Part shown: positions 1 through 20,432 of the stretch, piece after piece
Numbering within the stretch: position 1 is the stretch's first letter
Layout: every line of letters starts with the position of its first letter
Source of the DNA: Anaeromyces robustus
Taxonomy: Eukaryota > Neocallimastigomycota > Neocallimastigomycetes > Neocallimastigales > Neocallimastigaceae
DNA: 25,000 bases
NCBI GenBank assembly: GCA_002104895.1
Contig: MCFG01000043.1
Location: forward strand, 1-25,000
Direction: 5' to 3'
Notes under the pieces: generated by a model
Seen by the model: the letters and a program-made list of their open reading frames with translations, nothing else
Told to the model about the DNA's origin: nothing
Database searches by the model: none
Program-made: the position numbers and the translations under genes

Positions 1-9052
<9,052 letters not shown>

Positions 9053-9110
9053 TTAGAATTATTATCTTTTTTTTTTTTTTTTTTATTTTTTAATAGTTAT
9101 ATACAGGTAA
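9053..9110 (-). promoter_or_regulatory. Putative promoter and A-rich leader of the receptor gene
   Basis: Reading on the minus strand, a TATA-like TATATAAC lies near 9095-9104 and is followed by an 18-nt A run (T run at 9067-9084) just before the ATG at 9052. A TATA element, an oligo-T/A stretch and an A-rich leader are the usual Dictyostelium arrangement. In DNA this AT-rich a TATA match alone is weak evidence. Confidence 0.35.
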
Positions 9111-9928
9111 AGAAGGTTATGTATGTATGTATGTGTACAGGTAATAAAAGAGATAAAAAAAAAAGTAGATTTTAATAGTATTGGTATATTCTTATTGTAT
9201 TATTATTCCACATATAATATATATTTTCTAGTATGATGCCCTTTATCTTTTTTCCATATAATAAATACTTATATATATATATATATATTTCTCTTATATT
9301 CTTTTCTTTAAAATAATTTTAGATTTTTATATTATTATTATTATAATTATTATTTATTAATTTTTTTTTTTTTCGTAATATATATAAATGAAAAATTTAT
9401 TACATTTAAGTAATATGTATTTTATAAAAAAAAAAGTGGTCTATTATATATATATATTATATATATGTATTTTTTTTTTTTTACAGTATATAAAGCAATA
9501 ATAATAATAATTTATTTATTAAAATAATTTCATTTTATTATTATTATTATTATATACATATATATTTTTAAAAATGCTTTTTTTTTTTCTACAAATAAAA
9601 TACAATAATTAATGTATAAAATAAGTAAATAAAAAAGAAAAATTCTGCAAATATTGCAAAGATAAAATTTTAAATAAAATATGAAATCTTTTTATTATTA
9701 TTATTATTATTAAAGATAATCATAATAATAATAATAATAAATAATATTTTTTTAATTATTTATTTATTTAATCTTTTTTTTTTTTTTTTAAAGATATAAT
9801 TAATAGTAAATATAATATAATAATGTTTTAAGTTTATGTATTATGGTTATACTTAACATAATAATAATAATAAAAAAAAAATATTATATATGCTAATATA
9901 GTTTTTTCATTAAACTTTTATTCATTAA

Positions 9929-9970
<42 letters not shown>

Positions 9971-10573
9971 AAATTTTTAAATATGGAATCTATAGAGTAT
10001 AAAAATTATATATATAATGTTAATGTATAAATATTTAAGTATTTGGGTATAAAAAAACTAAAAATTATTTTTAATTTTTAGTTTTTATTATTTTTTTTTA
10101 TTTTATTTTTTATTTATTGTTTTTTTTTATTAATGTTAACGTTATATATGAAGAGATATATAAACCATTTAAATGCCAATACTTTTTAACAATAACAATA
10201 ATAACAAAAAAGAATAATAACAATAATTATTTAAATCATATATCCATATTATAAAGAAAAATTTTAATTTTTAAAACTTATATATTTTAAGATATCTGTA
10301 TTCTTTTTTTTTTTTTTTTTTTTAAGATTATATTTTGAGATTATATAATTTTATAGTAAAACTTTAAATTTTTTTTACCTAAAAAAAAAAAAATAAAAAC
10401 TTAATTAATTATATAGAATGATATATAATTTAAATATTATAATTATAATTATAATTATAATTATAATATTTTATTATTATTATTTTCTCCAATTTTTTTT
10501 TTTTTTCCTTCTAATGATCGGAAATTTATATTACTATATATAATCTCACACGTATTATAATTTTAATTAATAA

Positions 10574-10588
10574 TAGAATAATAGATTA

Positions 10589-10630
<42 letters not shown>

Positions 10631-10691
10631 TAATTTTAATTATATTAGAATAATAATTAATAATTATAATAATAATTAATCTATTATTCTA
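10574..10691. repeat. Perfect 26-bp inverted repeat (palindrome with 66-bp centre)
   Basis: The 26 nt at 10574-10599, starting TAGAATAATAGATTAATT, are the exact reverse complement of 10666-10691, ending CTATTATTCTA. The 66-bp centre contains (TTA)n and a further partial copy of the arm around 10646-10665. The arms carry non-repetitive sequence, so they are not just microsatellite self-complementarity. It could be a MITE-like remnant or a cruciform or hairpin former. Confidence 0.8.
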
Positions 10692-11436
10692 ATATTTATT
10701 ATTCTTTTTAATCTTTACTATATTTATTTAATATTTAATTTATTAAAAAATAAAAATGACAAAAAAAGGATGCTTTTATATATATATATATATATATAAT
10801 TTATATATATTTTCTTTTTTTATTTATTTATTTAAATTGATAAAAAAAATATTGAAAAATGAATATCAAAAAAAAAAAAAAGGAAAAAAAAATAAAAAAA
10901 GATTAAAACGATTTTTTATAATAATTATTACATATTATAATTATTAATATTAAAAGAAAAAGAAGAAAAAAACGACTAAAAAAAAAAAAGTTATTCTTGA
11001 TTAATTAAATGAATATAAAAAATTAATAAATAATAATATAAATATAAATATAAAAAAAATAAAAATAAAAATAATTGTATTTTTGTTTTGTTTTTTTTTG
11101 TGCTTTGATATACAAATTGTTGTATTGTTTTTTTTTTTTTGTTACAAATTAATTTTGAGTTTTTAATACTTAAAAATGATGGAGTTTTTTTTTTTTTTTT
11201 TTCATAAATATATATAATAATAAAAATTTTTGTTAAGTAATTTTATATCTTTTTTTTTTTTTTTTTTCTAAAAAAAAAAAAATTATAATATATTTTTTTA
11301 ATGATAGTTTATATATATATATTATATTAATTTTTTTTATATATATTTTATTATAATTATATATTCTATTCTTTTTTTTTTTATCTTGTTTTTTCTTTTA
11401 TTTATTTTATTTATTTATTTTTCTTATATTTTTATT

Positions 11437-11442
11437 TTTATT
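11437..11442 (-). terminator. Poly(A) signal AATAAA after the SAXO-like stop
   Basis: On the minus strand AATAAAAATAAA follows the TAG stop (11445-11443) immediately. AATAAA is the common Dictyostelium polyadenylation signal. Given local A/T content, chance occurrence is likely too. Confidence 0.4.
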
Positions 11443-14012
11443 CTATACACTAGCTTTAGAAGTAGATGCTTCAAGTGCTGTTTTAACTGCTTCTGGATTA
11501 ACTTTATTATTTTGTAATACTTCCAATTTGAAATATTGATGTCCATTTGGAAGTTTACCAAGTGGAATATCCATATTAGCTCTTTTAATTACCTCACATA
11601 CTTCTATTAAATTTTAATAATAATAGTTTGGATTGTTTTATTATAATTATTAGGATATGATGATAAATAACAATGCAAAAATAATAATATTTAAAATGAT
11701 ATTAATATGTTAATATATTATTCATAAATATTAAATGAAATTTAATAATATATAATAATTATAATTAATAATTATAATCATATAATCATAATAATATATA
11801 TATATAAAATAAAAAAAATAAAAAAAATTCAAAAATTTTACTCATTGGTTTATAATTATGTTTATCATGAGATTCACTAAGGAAATCACGATTATCTGGT
11901 TCACGAATATATTTATAATTTGGACCATAACCTTTAGGTATTTCACATCTACCAGGATCTTTATAATCAGTTTGAGTTAAAGATTTAGCTTCAAATTTAC
12001 CAGGTTTTGGTACATATTGTTTTAATTTACATAATTGTTTTGGTACCGATTTTGGTGTATAAGTTGTTTTATAAGTACTTTCTCCTTCAAATTTACCTGA
12101 AGGTACATAACCTTCTTTTTCTTTAATAAATTTCTTTTGAAGTGGCCATTTAATATAATCGGTACGATTACTTGTAGTACCATCAAATGGTAATTTATTT
12201 GGTACATAGGGTTTTGGTGGCTAATTATTAAATATTAAATTTTAATTAAAAAAAATTAAAATTTATTAAATAATTTTTTTTAATTAAATTTATTTTAGAT
12301 ATGACAGATAAAAAAATTAGATAAAAATAGGAAATAATAAAAAGTATTATGGTAATTATTAAAATTATAATAATAATAATAATAATAAAAATAGTTAATA
12401 AAAATTAATATTATAATATTATTTTTAAATATTATATAAATATAAATAATATATATATATATATATTATTATTATTATTATATTTACTATTTGTTCACGA
12501 GTATGAACAGGTAAAGGAACATAAGTAGTTGAATTAATACTTTTAAAATCTCTATCATCTGGAATACTAACAAAAGTTGTTTTTGGTTTAACAATATTCT
12601 TTTCAACGGCCCATGGTCTATAGGAATCTACATGAGTAGTTAGAGAATCTAATTTTTCTTTGGATGGAATATATTGAGTCTTTGGCTATTCATATATGAT
12701 TTTTTAAAAAATAAATAAATATATAATAAATAAAAAAGAATATAAAGAAAAGAGCAAACAAAAAATAAATAATAAATATATGTTAAATAATATATAATAT
12801 ATTTAGTATTATATATATATATATATATAAAATTAATAATTATAATTATTAATATAATAGTTATAAAAAAGAAAAAAAAAAGTATGTATGTATATTTATA
12901 TAATAATTATAAAGATAAAAAAAATGATATATTTATATATATTTATATAAATATTTATATTATAATATAAATAATATAATTAATTATTTCATTTATATAT
13001 ATAATATATATATTACTTTAACACGATTAAGAGGAACTTTCATTTCTATATAATCTGAATGATGAGTACTTTTAAAATCACGATCATCTTTAGGTGAAAT
13101 ATAAGTAGTTTTTTCTTTAGGAGGTCTAATTTGAATTTCCCAAGGTCTATAATCATCTTTAGTGGTTGTCGTACCAGTTTTACCTTTACTTGGAATATAT
13201 TCTTTTCTAGGAGGTTTAGTTAAAGGTTTAACTTCCCAAGGTTTATAATCTGAAGTAAAAGTACTTTCTCCAACAAATTTTGTATTTGGTAAAAGTTGAC
13301 TTTCATGATGAACTCTTGGATCAGGTTTAACTTTCCATTCAGGATAATCCGCTTTAAATGTTGTAGTACCATCAAATTTATTTTTATTTGGAATATATTT
13401 ACTTAATGCTTTCTATAAAATGAAAAATTATAATAATAATAATAATAATTAAAAACAAACAAACAAAACAAACAAAAAAATTGAATTGAAAAAGAAATTA
13501 TAGATGTCATTTGAATTGAATATGTTTAAATATAATGAAATATAATGAAATATATATTGTATTTGTATTAAATGAATGAATGAAATTAATAGGAATGATA
13601 TTTTAATATATAAATCATTTTTTTTTTTGGGTGTGTGTGTGTGTGAATTTTATATATATAGTTTATAATAATTAATTGATATTAAAATATTTTTCATTAT
13701 AATATATAAAACATTTTTGGAAAACCAAATTGTTTTTATATTAAAGATAGAAAAAGAAAATATATATATATAAATATATATTAATAAAGGATAAAAATAT
13801 TAGTATTAATTTTTTTATATGAATTATATGAATTATATTAATTATTAAATTATAATATATATATATATATTGTTTTATCAAAAAATAAAATAAAAATAAA
13901 ATAAAAATAATTAATATAAAAAGGAAAAAATAAAATAAAAATAAAAATAAAATAAAAAATAAAATTTATTATTTAATTATAAATAATATTGAAATTATTA
14001 TTTATAATTAAA

Positions 14013-14055
<43 letters not shown>

Positions 14056-14350
14056 AATAATATTTATATAATATATATTATTTAAATTATGTTCCAAAAT
14101 GATTAATAAATAATAATATAATTAAAATTTATAAATATAATATTATTCAAATTAAATAAATTTTGAGAAATTTTAAAAAAAAAATATATTAAAAAAAGTA
14201 TATATTTATTTAATATATAATAATCATAAGGATAATTTTTTTTAAAATATTAATAAAAAAAATTTTCCTTGATTTAATAATAATATATTAAATAAAATTT
14301 CAAAAAAAAAAAAAAAAAAAAGGAAAAATATAAAAATATAAAAATAAAAT

Positions 14351-14400
<50 letters not shown>

Positions 14401-15422
14401 TTTTTTTAATTAATATATTAATAAAACTTACGACTGTTCTTTTCTCGAGAGGATGTTTAACATATTCTTCTTGATAACTTGTAATGCCATCAAATTTTCC
14501 ACTATTTTTATAAACAAATTCTTTTTTATAATTGGGTTGTCTAAAAGCTTCTTTCTTAATATAATTATCCGAATATTCTGATTATTCATATTATGTTTTT
14601 TTTTTTTTTTTTTTATTATTAATTTATTTATTTATATTTCAATTTATAATAATAATAATATATATGTATATATATATGTAGATGAGTTTAGATTTATTAT
14701 TATTTTTTTTGTGACGGTTATTTTGAAATTTAAAATAATTTTTTTAATAAAATATAATAATAGAATAGAATATATCAATTTATATAAATAAATAAATAAA
14801 TAAAAAAGGAAAAAGTGAAAATATTAATAATAGCATAATAATAGATATAACACTACAACGATATTTGAAAAGAAAAAAAAATTTCTTTTTCTTTCTTTAT
14901 TTTATCTTTAAAAATATCTATATTTATAATATATATTTATATGTATGTATAATTTATTTACCAGTACACTTTTCCATTGGAGGTCCAGATTTTCTTTTTG
15001 AAACTTGACAATGATGCTTATGACAAGTACAAACTATTATTAATTATTATTTTAAATTTAATAATTAAAAAAAAAAAGTATAAATAAATTGTATTATACT
15101 AGATCTTATTTTTTTCTTTCCTATCTTTTTTATATAAAATATCTTTTTTTTTTTTTTTTCATATATTAAACACTTTTTATTTTTCATGTATATTTTAATT
15201 TATTAAAATTTCCTTATATATCGAAATATATATTATATTATATTATAATGATGAGAATATATATTTCTTTTTTTTTTTTTTTTATATATATGAATCATGA
15301 TAATATATATATATTTTATCTTTTATTTTTTATATTTTATATTTTATATTTTTATATTAACCTTCACAGACACATCTGTGATCGCTGGACATTTCGATCG
15401 GGGAAAATATTTGTTTTGTCAT
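11443..15422 (-). CDS. SAXO/FAM154-like microtubule-stabilising protein with Mn-type repeats (7 exons, complete)
   Basis: Exons on the minus strand: 15422-15362, 15033-14962, 14577-14432, 13412-13017, 12685-12488, 12220-11842 and 11603-11443. All introns are GT-AG and in phase, giving 470 aa with stop TAG. Residues 17-29 read CVCEVCTCHKHHC, matching the N-terminal Cys motif of animal SAXO proteins (C-x-C-E-x-C-x-C-x-x-H-x-C). From about residue 52 to 420 some eleven spaced repeats follow, of the form KFDGTTTFKADYPEW or DDRDFKSTHHSDY, the Mn-like microtubule-binding modules of this family. In other eukaryotes these proteins bind and stabilise ciliary and centriolar microtubules. The last 50 residues (KLPNGHQYFKLEVLQ onward) look like a separate tail of unknown role. 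The start is the first ATG after an A/G-rich leader. Exon 1 is visibly richer in G+C than its surroundings. Confidence 0.88.
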
Positions 15423-15472
15423 TTTGGCAATTTCTTCTTCTTTCTTTCTTCCTTTTTATATATATATATTTT
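15423..15472 (-). promoter_or_regulatory. Putative promoter/leader of the SAXO-like gene
   Basis: On the minus strand TATATATATATAAAAAGG (about 15472-15455) precedes a purine-rich leader of GAA/AAG units and then the ATG at 15422. The spacing from TATA to ATG is short, so the true start of transcription may lie further upstream. Confidence 0.3.
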
Positions 15473-18400
15473 ATTTTTATAATTAAATATTTATTAAATT
15501 TATTCTTCCTAGATATATATTTTAAAAAGTATTGAATCTTTTTTTTTTATTATTATTATTATTAAACTAATATTGTTTTAATTTTTGATGATGAGTTGAT
15601 TAAAAAGTAAAGCAAAAAATAGAAAATAAATAAATAAAATGTTATATAATTGCAATAGTAATAAATAATATTAAAAAAAATATATATTGTAAGAACAAAA
15701 ACAAAAACAAAAAAAAAAATATTGAGTTTGATTGTTTAATGGATTGAATTTTTTTTTTTTTTTGGTTTTATTATTAATAATTATTTTATATATATATTAT
15801 TTTGTGAAAAATGATTTATTTTTTTATTATTATAAAAATAACAAAAAAGATTAATAAACTTATTAATGAAAAAGAAAAAAAAATGCTTTTTTTTTTTTTT
15901 TTTTTTTGCTATTATTTGACTGAATAGATATTACTTAAAATTAAATAAAAAAAAAATTTTTTTTTTTTCTAATTAGTAGAATTAAAAATTATTGTTTCTT
16001 TGATTTGATTTTTTCTTTTTTCTTTTTCTTTATGTAAATATATACTATTTATTTCTTATTTTATCATTATTAATTTTATTATATTTTTTTATGATATTAT
16101 TTTATATATTATTATTATTATTATTATATATATAAAATAATTGATAAAATGAAGAAAAAAAATAAAAAAAAATTTAGAAGAAAAATAAAAAGAAAAATAA
16201 AATAAAATAAAATAAAAAAAAAGTTATTTAATAATAATTTTATAATTAAATGGAATAACTATTTTTATTTTACTTTTGAAATCAAAATAAAAAAAGAAAG
16301 TTTTTTTTTATGGAAAAAAAATGAATAATATTATATAATATTATAATAAAATAAAATAAAATAATATAAAATAAAAATAAAAAATAAAATAATAAAAAAA
16401 AATAAAAATATATTAAATATAATAATAATAAATAATTATTAACAATAATAATATTTATTTTTTTTATTTTTATTATCATACAATTAATAATTTCATTATT
16501 TCTTTCTAATAATTTTTTTTATCTCGGTATATCGTATATTTTTTTTTTTTTATTCAAGTTTTATTTAATCTTATTAATTATAAAAAATAAATTAAAATAA
16601 AAAGTAATTAAAATATTATAATAAAACTTTAAAATATATATATATATAAAATGATTAACTTTTTTTTTTATTTATTTATTAATAATTAATTAACTTTCTT
16701 TTATATATATTTTATAAATATATATATTATACATATTCATATATCTTTTAATTTTAAATATTGTTTTTTTTCAAATAATTATTACTTGGAGAAATAATTA
16801 ATTTTAATAATATTAATATTAATGATAATATGTAAAATTGGTTTTTCTTTTTTCTTTTTTTTTTTTCCTTGAATAGTTTCTTTTTTATAATATTATATAT
16901 AGGATTTAAAAGGACATAAAAAAATTTTAAATATTAAAGTAAAAAAGAAAAAGAAAAAATATTAAATATAAATAAAATAAAATAAAATAGAAGTATATAT
17001 ATATATTTAATATATTAAAATATAAAATATTAAAATGATACTAATTATATCTTTTTTAATGAAAATATAAAATAAAATATTATTCTTTATTATTTTTTTT
17101 TATTTTAATAATTTACAAAAAAAAAAAAAAAAATAAAAAATAAAAAAAAAAAAATAAAAAAGTTCATGCCTTTCTATTTTTATATTTTTGATTCTTTGAA
17201 TAAAGAAAATTTTCATGGATTTATAACTTTAATGAAAATAAAGTTTTTATAATTTTTATTTTTTTTTATTATAATAAAATCAAAATTTAAAAATGTATAT
17301 TTATATATATATATATACATAAAAAAGATAATTTTATATTTTATATATAATTATAATTTTAATATTTTATAAATTTAATATTATTATCTAGTAATTTTTA
17401 TTTTATTTTATTTTATTTTATTTTTTTCGAGTCATTGAATTAAATGAATATTATTACCTTTTTTTTTTTTTTATTTGAAATATAAAGTAACTTGGAAAAA
17501 AAAAAGTAAAAATTTTCTGATTATAAATTAATGAAAAGTTAAAGTGAAATAGTAATTTTTTTTTTAATTTTAATTATTTCAACATCTATTTAATTATTAT
17601 TATTCTTTCGAATTAATTATTATAATTTTTACAATACTATATATATATATTTTAAAGAAAAAAAAAAAGGTAAAAGAATATAGAAAATATAAATATAAAA
17701 ATTATTTGAAATGAAATAAATTGAAAGAAAAAAAAATTTTTTTTATTATATTTTTATTATAAATAGTAATAAGTTGTTATTATTTAATTGAAAAAAATTT
17801 TTACTAAAATAATATAATAAAATAAAATAATAATATTTTATATTTTTTATTTTATATTAATGATTAAAGTTTTATATTGTATGAACTTGTAAAATCACAT
17901 TTTAAATATTAAAATAAAATTATATATTAAAATAATAAGTTTTTTTTTTTTTTTTATTTAATATTTTTAAAATAATAATAAAATATCGATAAATTTTTTT
18001 TTCTTGTAATAAAATTTTTCCATGCATATTTATTAATTATACTTAATTTATTTTATACAAAAATTGATATTTAATAATATCCAAAAAAAAAAAAAAAAAT
18101 AAAAATAAAAATAAATAAATAAATGATATTGTTTATAATAAATTATAACTGTATATAATTGTATATAAAAATGTCTATAGGCTTGGACTTTACATTTTTT
18201 TTATAATAAATAATTAATTTAATTGAAACCAAATTAACAAGAAAATTAGAATTAATATTTATTATTTAATATATATATCTATTTTTATGAGCTATTTATA
18301 TTATTTCTTTAAAGGTTTTATTTTTTATACCAAATATTTAAATTTTAATTTTAATTTTTATATTTTTTTTTAAATAATTCTTTTAAATAATTTTTTTTTA

Positions 18401-18800
18401 TAATTTTTCATAATAACACTAAGTCCCAGAAGATTCATTAAAAAAGTATAATTATTATAATTATTATTAATTATATCATTCAATAAATACTAAATACTGG
18501 TTTAAAAAAATTAGTTATAAAAGGAAATATTATTAAAAATAATTATTATTATTATATTCTTTTCTTTTTTTTTTCAAGATATCTTAAAAATGATTCTCTA
18601 TTGATTATAATGAATATAGAATATAATTGAATATAATTTATATATTTATTGTATTTTTTTTTCAATTATTCATTTTTCATTTCATTTAATTTTTATTATA
18701 ATGAATTTTTTTTTTTCAATACTTAAAAAAAAAAAATTATTATATCAATCTTTTGAATGATATATTTTTAAAAACAAATCTCTTTAAGTTTTTTAAAATT

Positions 18801-18834
18801 TCATCATCTTCTTGATATATTTAAAAGATGATGA
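18801..18834. repeat. Perfect 10-bp hairpin
   Basis: TCATCATCTT at 18801-18810 pairs exactly with AAGATGATGA at 18825-18834 across a 14-nt loop. It lies directly beside the longer inverted repeat that starts at 18834. Confidence 0.75.
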
Positions 18835-18911
18835 ATTTGGAATGAATATTTTTTTTATCATTATTATTATTATCATTATTATTATTATTAAAAAGATATT
18901 CATTCCAAATT
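18834..18911. repeat. Perfect 16-bp inverted repeat with 46-bp loop
   Basis: AATTTGGAATGAATAT at 18834-18849 is the exact reverse complement of 18896-18911. The stem can be extended inward by one T-G pair and five T-A pairs, to about 22 bp. The loop is mostly (TTA)n with two TCA interruptions. The arm sequence is mixed rather than simple repeat, which makes chance pairing less likely. Confidence 0.8.
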
Positions 18912-19442
18912 AAAAAAAAAAAAAAAATAAACTATAGATTTATATTATAATTAAAGTTTATTTCATAAAAAAAATTACAATACCATAAAACATTTTAATA
19001 ATAATTATAATTAAAAAATTATAAATATAATTTTTTATTTATTATTCTTTAAAGTTATTTAGTTTAATTAATTATTGTTAAAAAAAAACAAAAAAAAAAA
19101 AAAAAAAGTTCAATATAAATAAATAAATTAAAATTATTATTTACAAAAAAAAAAATAATAAAATAAATAAAATAATAATAAGAAAAATAAAAAATAGTTC
19201 ATTAATAAAATTTAATTAAAAAAAAAAAAAAAAAAAAAAAGATTAAAAGATTAATGAAGAAATATAATATTGAATAATTAATCAATTCATCAACCAACTA
19301 AAAAGATTCAAAAAATAATAATAAATAATGGTAAATGAAAGAAAAGTTTTTGTTTTAATAATGATTAAAAAAAATAAAAATAAAAATAAAATAAAATAAG
19401 AATAAAATAAAATAAACCATTTATTATTCCTTTAGTCAAATT

Positions 19443-19537
19443 AATTAAAAATGCATATAATTAAAAATGCATATAATTATTAAATGCAATAAAAAAATTT
19501 TTTTTATTTTTTGTTTTTTTTTACTGCATTTTTAATT
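19443..19537. repeat. Direct and inverted copies of AATTAAAAATGCA
   Basis: The 13-mer AATTAAAAATGCA occurs at 19443-19455 and 19459-19471 in direct orientation and as its exact reverse complement at 19525-19537. A shortened direct copy (TTAAATGCA) lies just before 19490. The region between the arms is an A run followed by T runs, so a nested hairpin is possible. Confidence 0.65.
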
Positions 19538-20164
19538 ATTAAATTTATTAGGATTGTTATTTTATTTTAATTAAAAAAAATTGGAATTATTGTTCAAGTT
19601 CAGTTCCTATTATTTCAAGGTTAAAAAAAAAAATAAAATAAAAAAATAAATAAAAAAGGAAAAAATTAAAAAATTAAAAGCAATAAAAAAAAAACTAATT
19701 AATTAAAAATAAAAAAAAATAAAGTTTTTTTTTTTTTTAATTAATTAATTATTATTTAACAATTGATTTTTTATTTTATTTTTATTTTATTTTATTTTAT
19801 TTTATTTTATTAATTTTTTTTTTTTATTAATTTTTTTTTTTAAAATTAAATAAATGATAGTAATTTTTATTTTTATTTTTATTTTTATTTATTTATTAAT
19901 ATCATTTATTTTTTTTTTTTTTATTTTTGGTTCTATTTTAGTGTATTTGGGTATAAATTATTTATATTATTTATATATATAATAATTTATTTTTATTTTT
20001 ATTTTATTTTTATTTTTTAATTCTTTTTCAATTTTTTTTTTTATTTTTGAAAATGAATTTGCTTTGTGTTTTTTTTATTTTTTATTTTTTATTTTTTTTT
20101 TAGTAGGTATTATTTTATTTTTAATTTTTTTTTGCTTTATTTTATTAAGTAATTGTTAAAAGCA

Positions 20165-20168
<4 letters not shown>

Positions 20169-20203
<35 letters not shown>

Positions 20204-20432
20204 GCACACAATTTGTACGTCAACTTTATTGAATTTAAATATTAAAATACATGAATCATAAAAAAAACACATAATGAAAAAAAATGATACTAAAAAAAAA
20301 AAAATAAAAACCAGTAAAATATTATAGATAATAATAGATAATACTGGAGGAAAAAAAGAAGTATAATAATATTTAAAAACAATAAATCCATACAGCCCTT
20401 AATTCTAAATATAGAATTAAAGTAAAATTGAT
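20169..20432 (-). other. Retroelement 3' UTR and poly(A) tail
   Basis: The UTR contains two possible stem-loops. TTAATTCTA (20399-20407) pairs with TAGAATTAA (20412-20420) across a 4-nt loop, 12 nt beyond the stop codon. CCAGTA (20311-20316) pairs with TACTGG (20342-20347). The last mixed-sequence bases before the tail are TTGTGTGCCAT on the element strand. In non-LTR elements the 3' UTR is often what the reverse transcriptase recognises; here that role is inferred. Confidence 0.7.

Larger units (their letters stand above)
9053..11442. other. AT-rich intergenic spacer
   Basis: This stretch lies between the start of the receptor gene and the stop of the SAXO-like gene. It holds homopolymers (34 T near 9931-9964), (TA)n, (TTA)n and one strong palindrome. 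The only open frame of note, 10756-10947 on the plus strand, is made of I, Y, F and K from TA and A runs and is not a credible gene. No tRNA-like fold or GC-rich island was seen. Confidence 0.8.
15423..20168. other. 4.7-kb AT-rich gene desert
   Basis: Almost pure A/T with homopolymers, (TTA)n, AAAAT-type and TTTTA-type short tandem repeats and frequent stops in all frames. The short open frames (for example 16282-16479) are I/L/F/Y/K strings without any recognisable pattern. No tRNA-like, rRNA-like or snRNA-like segment was recognised on either strand. Besides the hairpins listed separately I see nothing functional. Confidence 0.75.

Noticed and set aside
10756-10947. Plus-strand ORF of 63 codons
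   Set aside because: Only Y, I, F and K from TA and A runs; no neighbouring exon or motif.
12022-12207. Minus-strand ORF of 61 codons
   Set aside because: Out-of-frame shadow of SAXO-like exon 12220-11842, whose correct frame shows the repeats.
15366-15381. Short hairpin CACAGA-CACA-TCTGTG, considered as part of a structured ncRNA or tRNA
   Set aside because: It lies within the first exon of the SAXO-like gene and encodes part of the conserved Cys motif; no cloverleaf fits around it.
15248-15535. Plus-strand ORFs of 95 and 61 codons
   Set aside because: Hydrophobic F/I/Y strings from T runs, antisense to exon 1 of the SAXO-like gene.
16282-16479. Minus-strand ORF of 65 codons
   Set aside because: Composed of L, F, I and Y from A/T repeats in the gene desert; no motif, no splice context.
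19585-19622. Slightly GC-richer patch with GTTCAAGTTCAGTTCC, checked as a tRNA T-arm
   Set aside because: No acceptor or anticodon stem can be formed on either side, and the T-loop consensus is not met.
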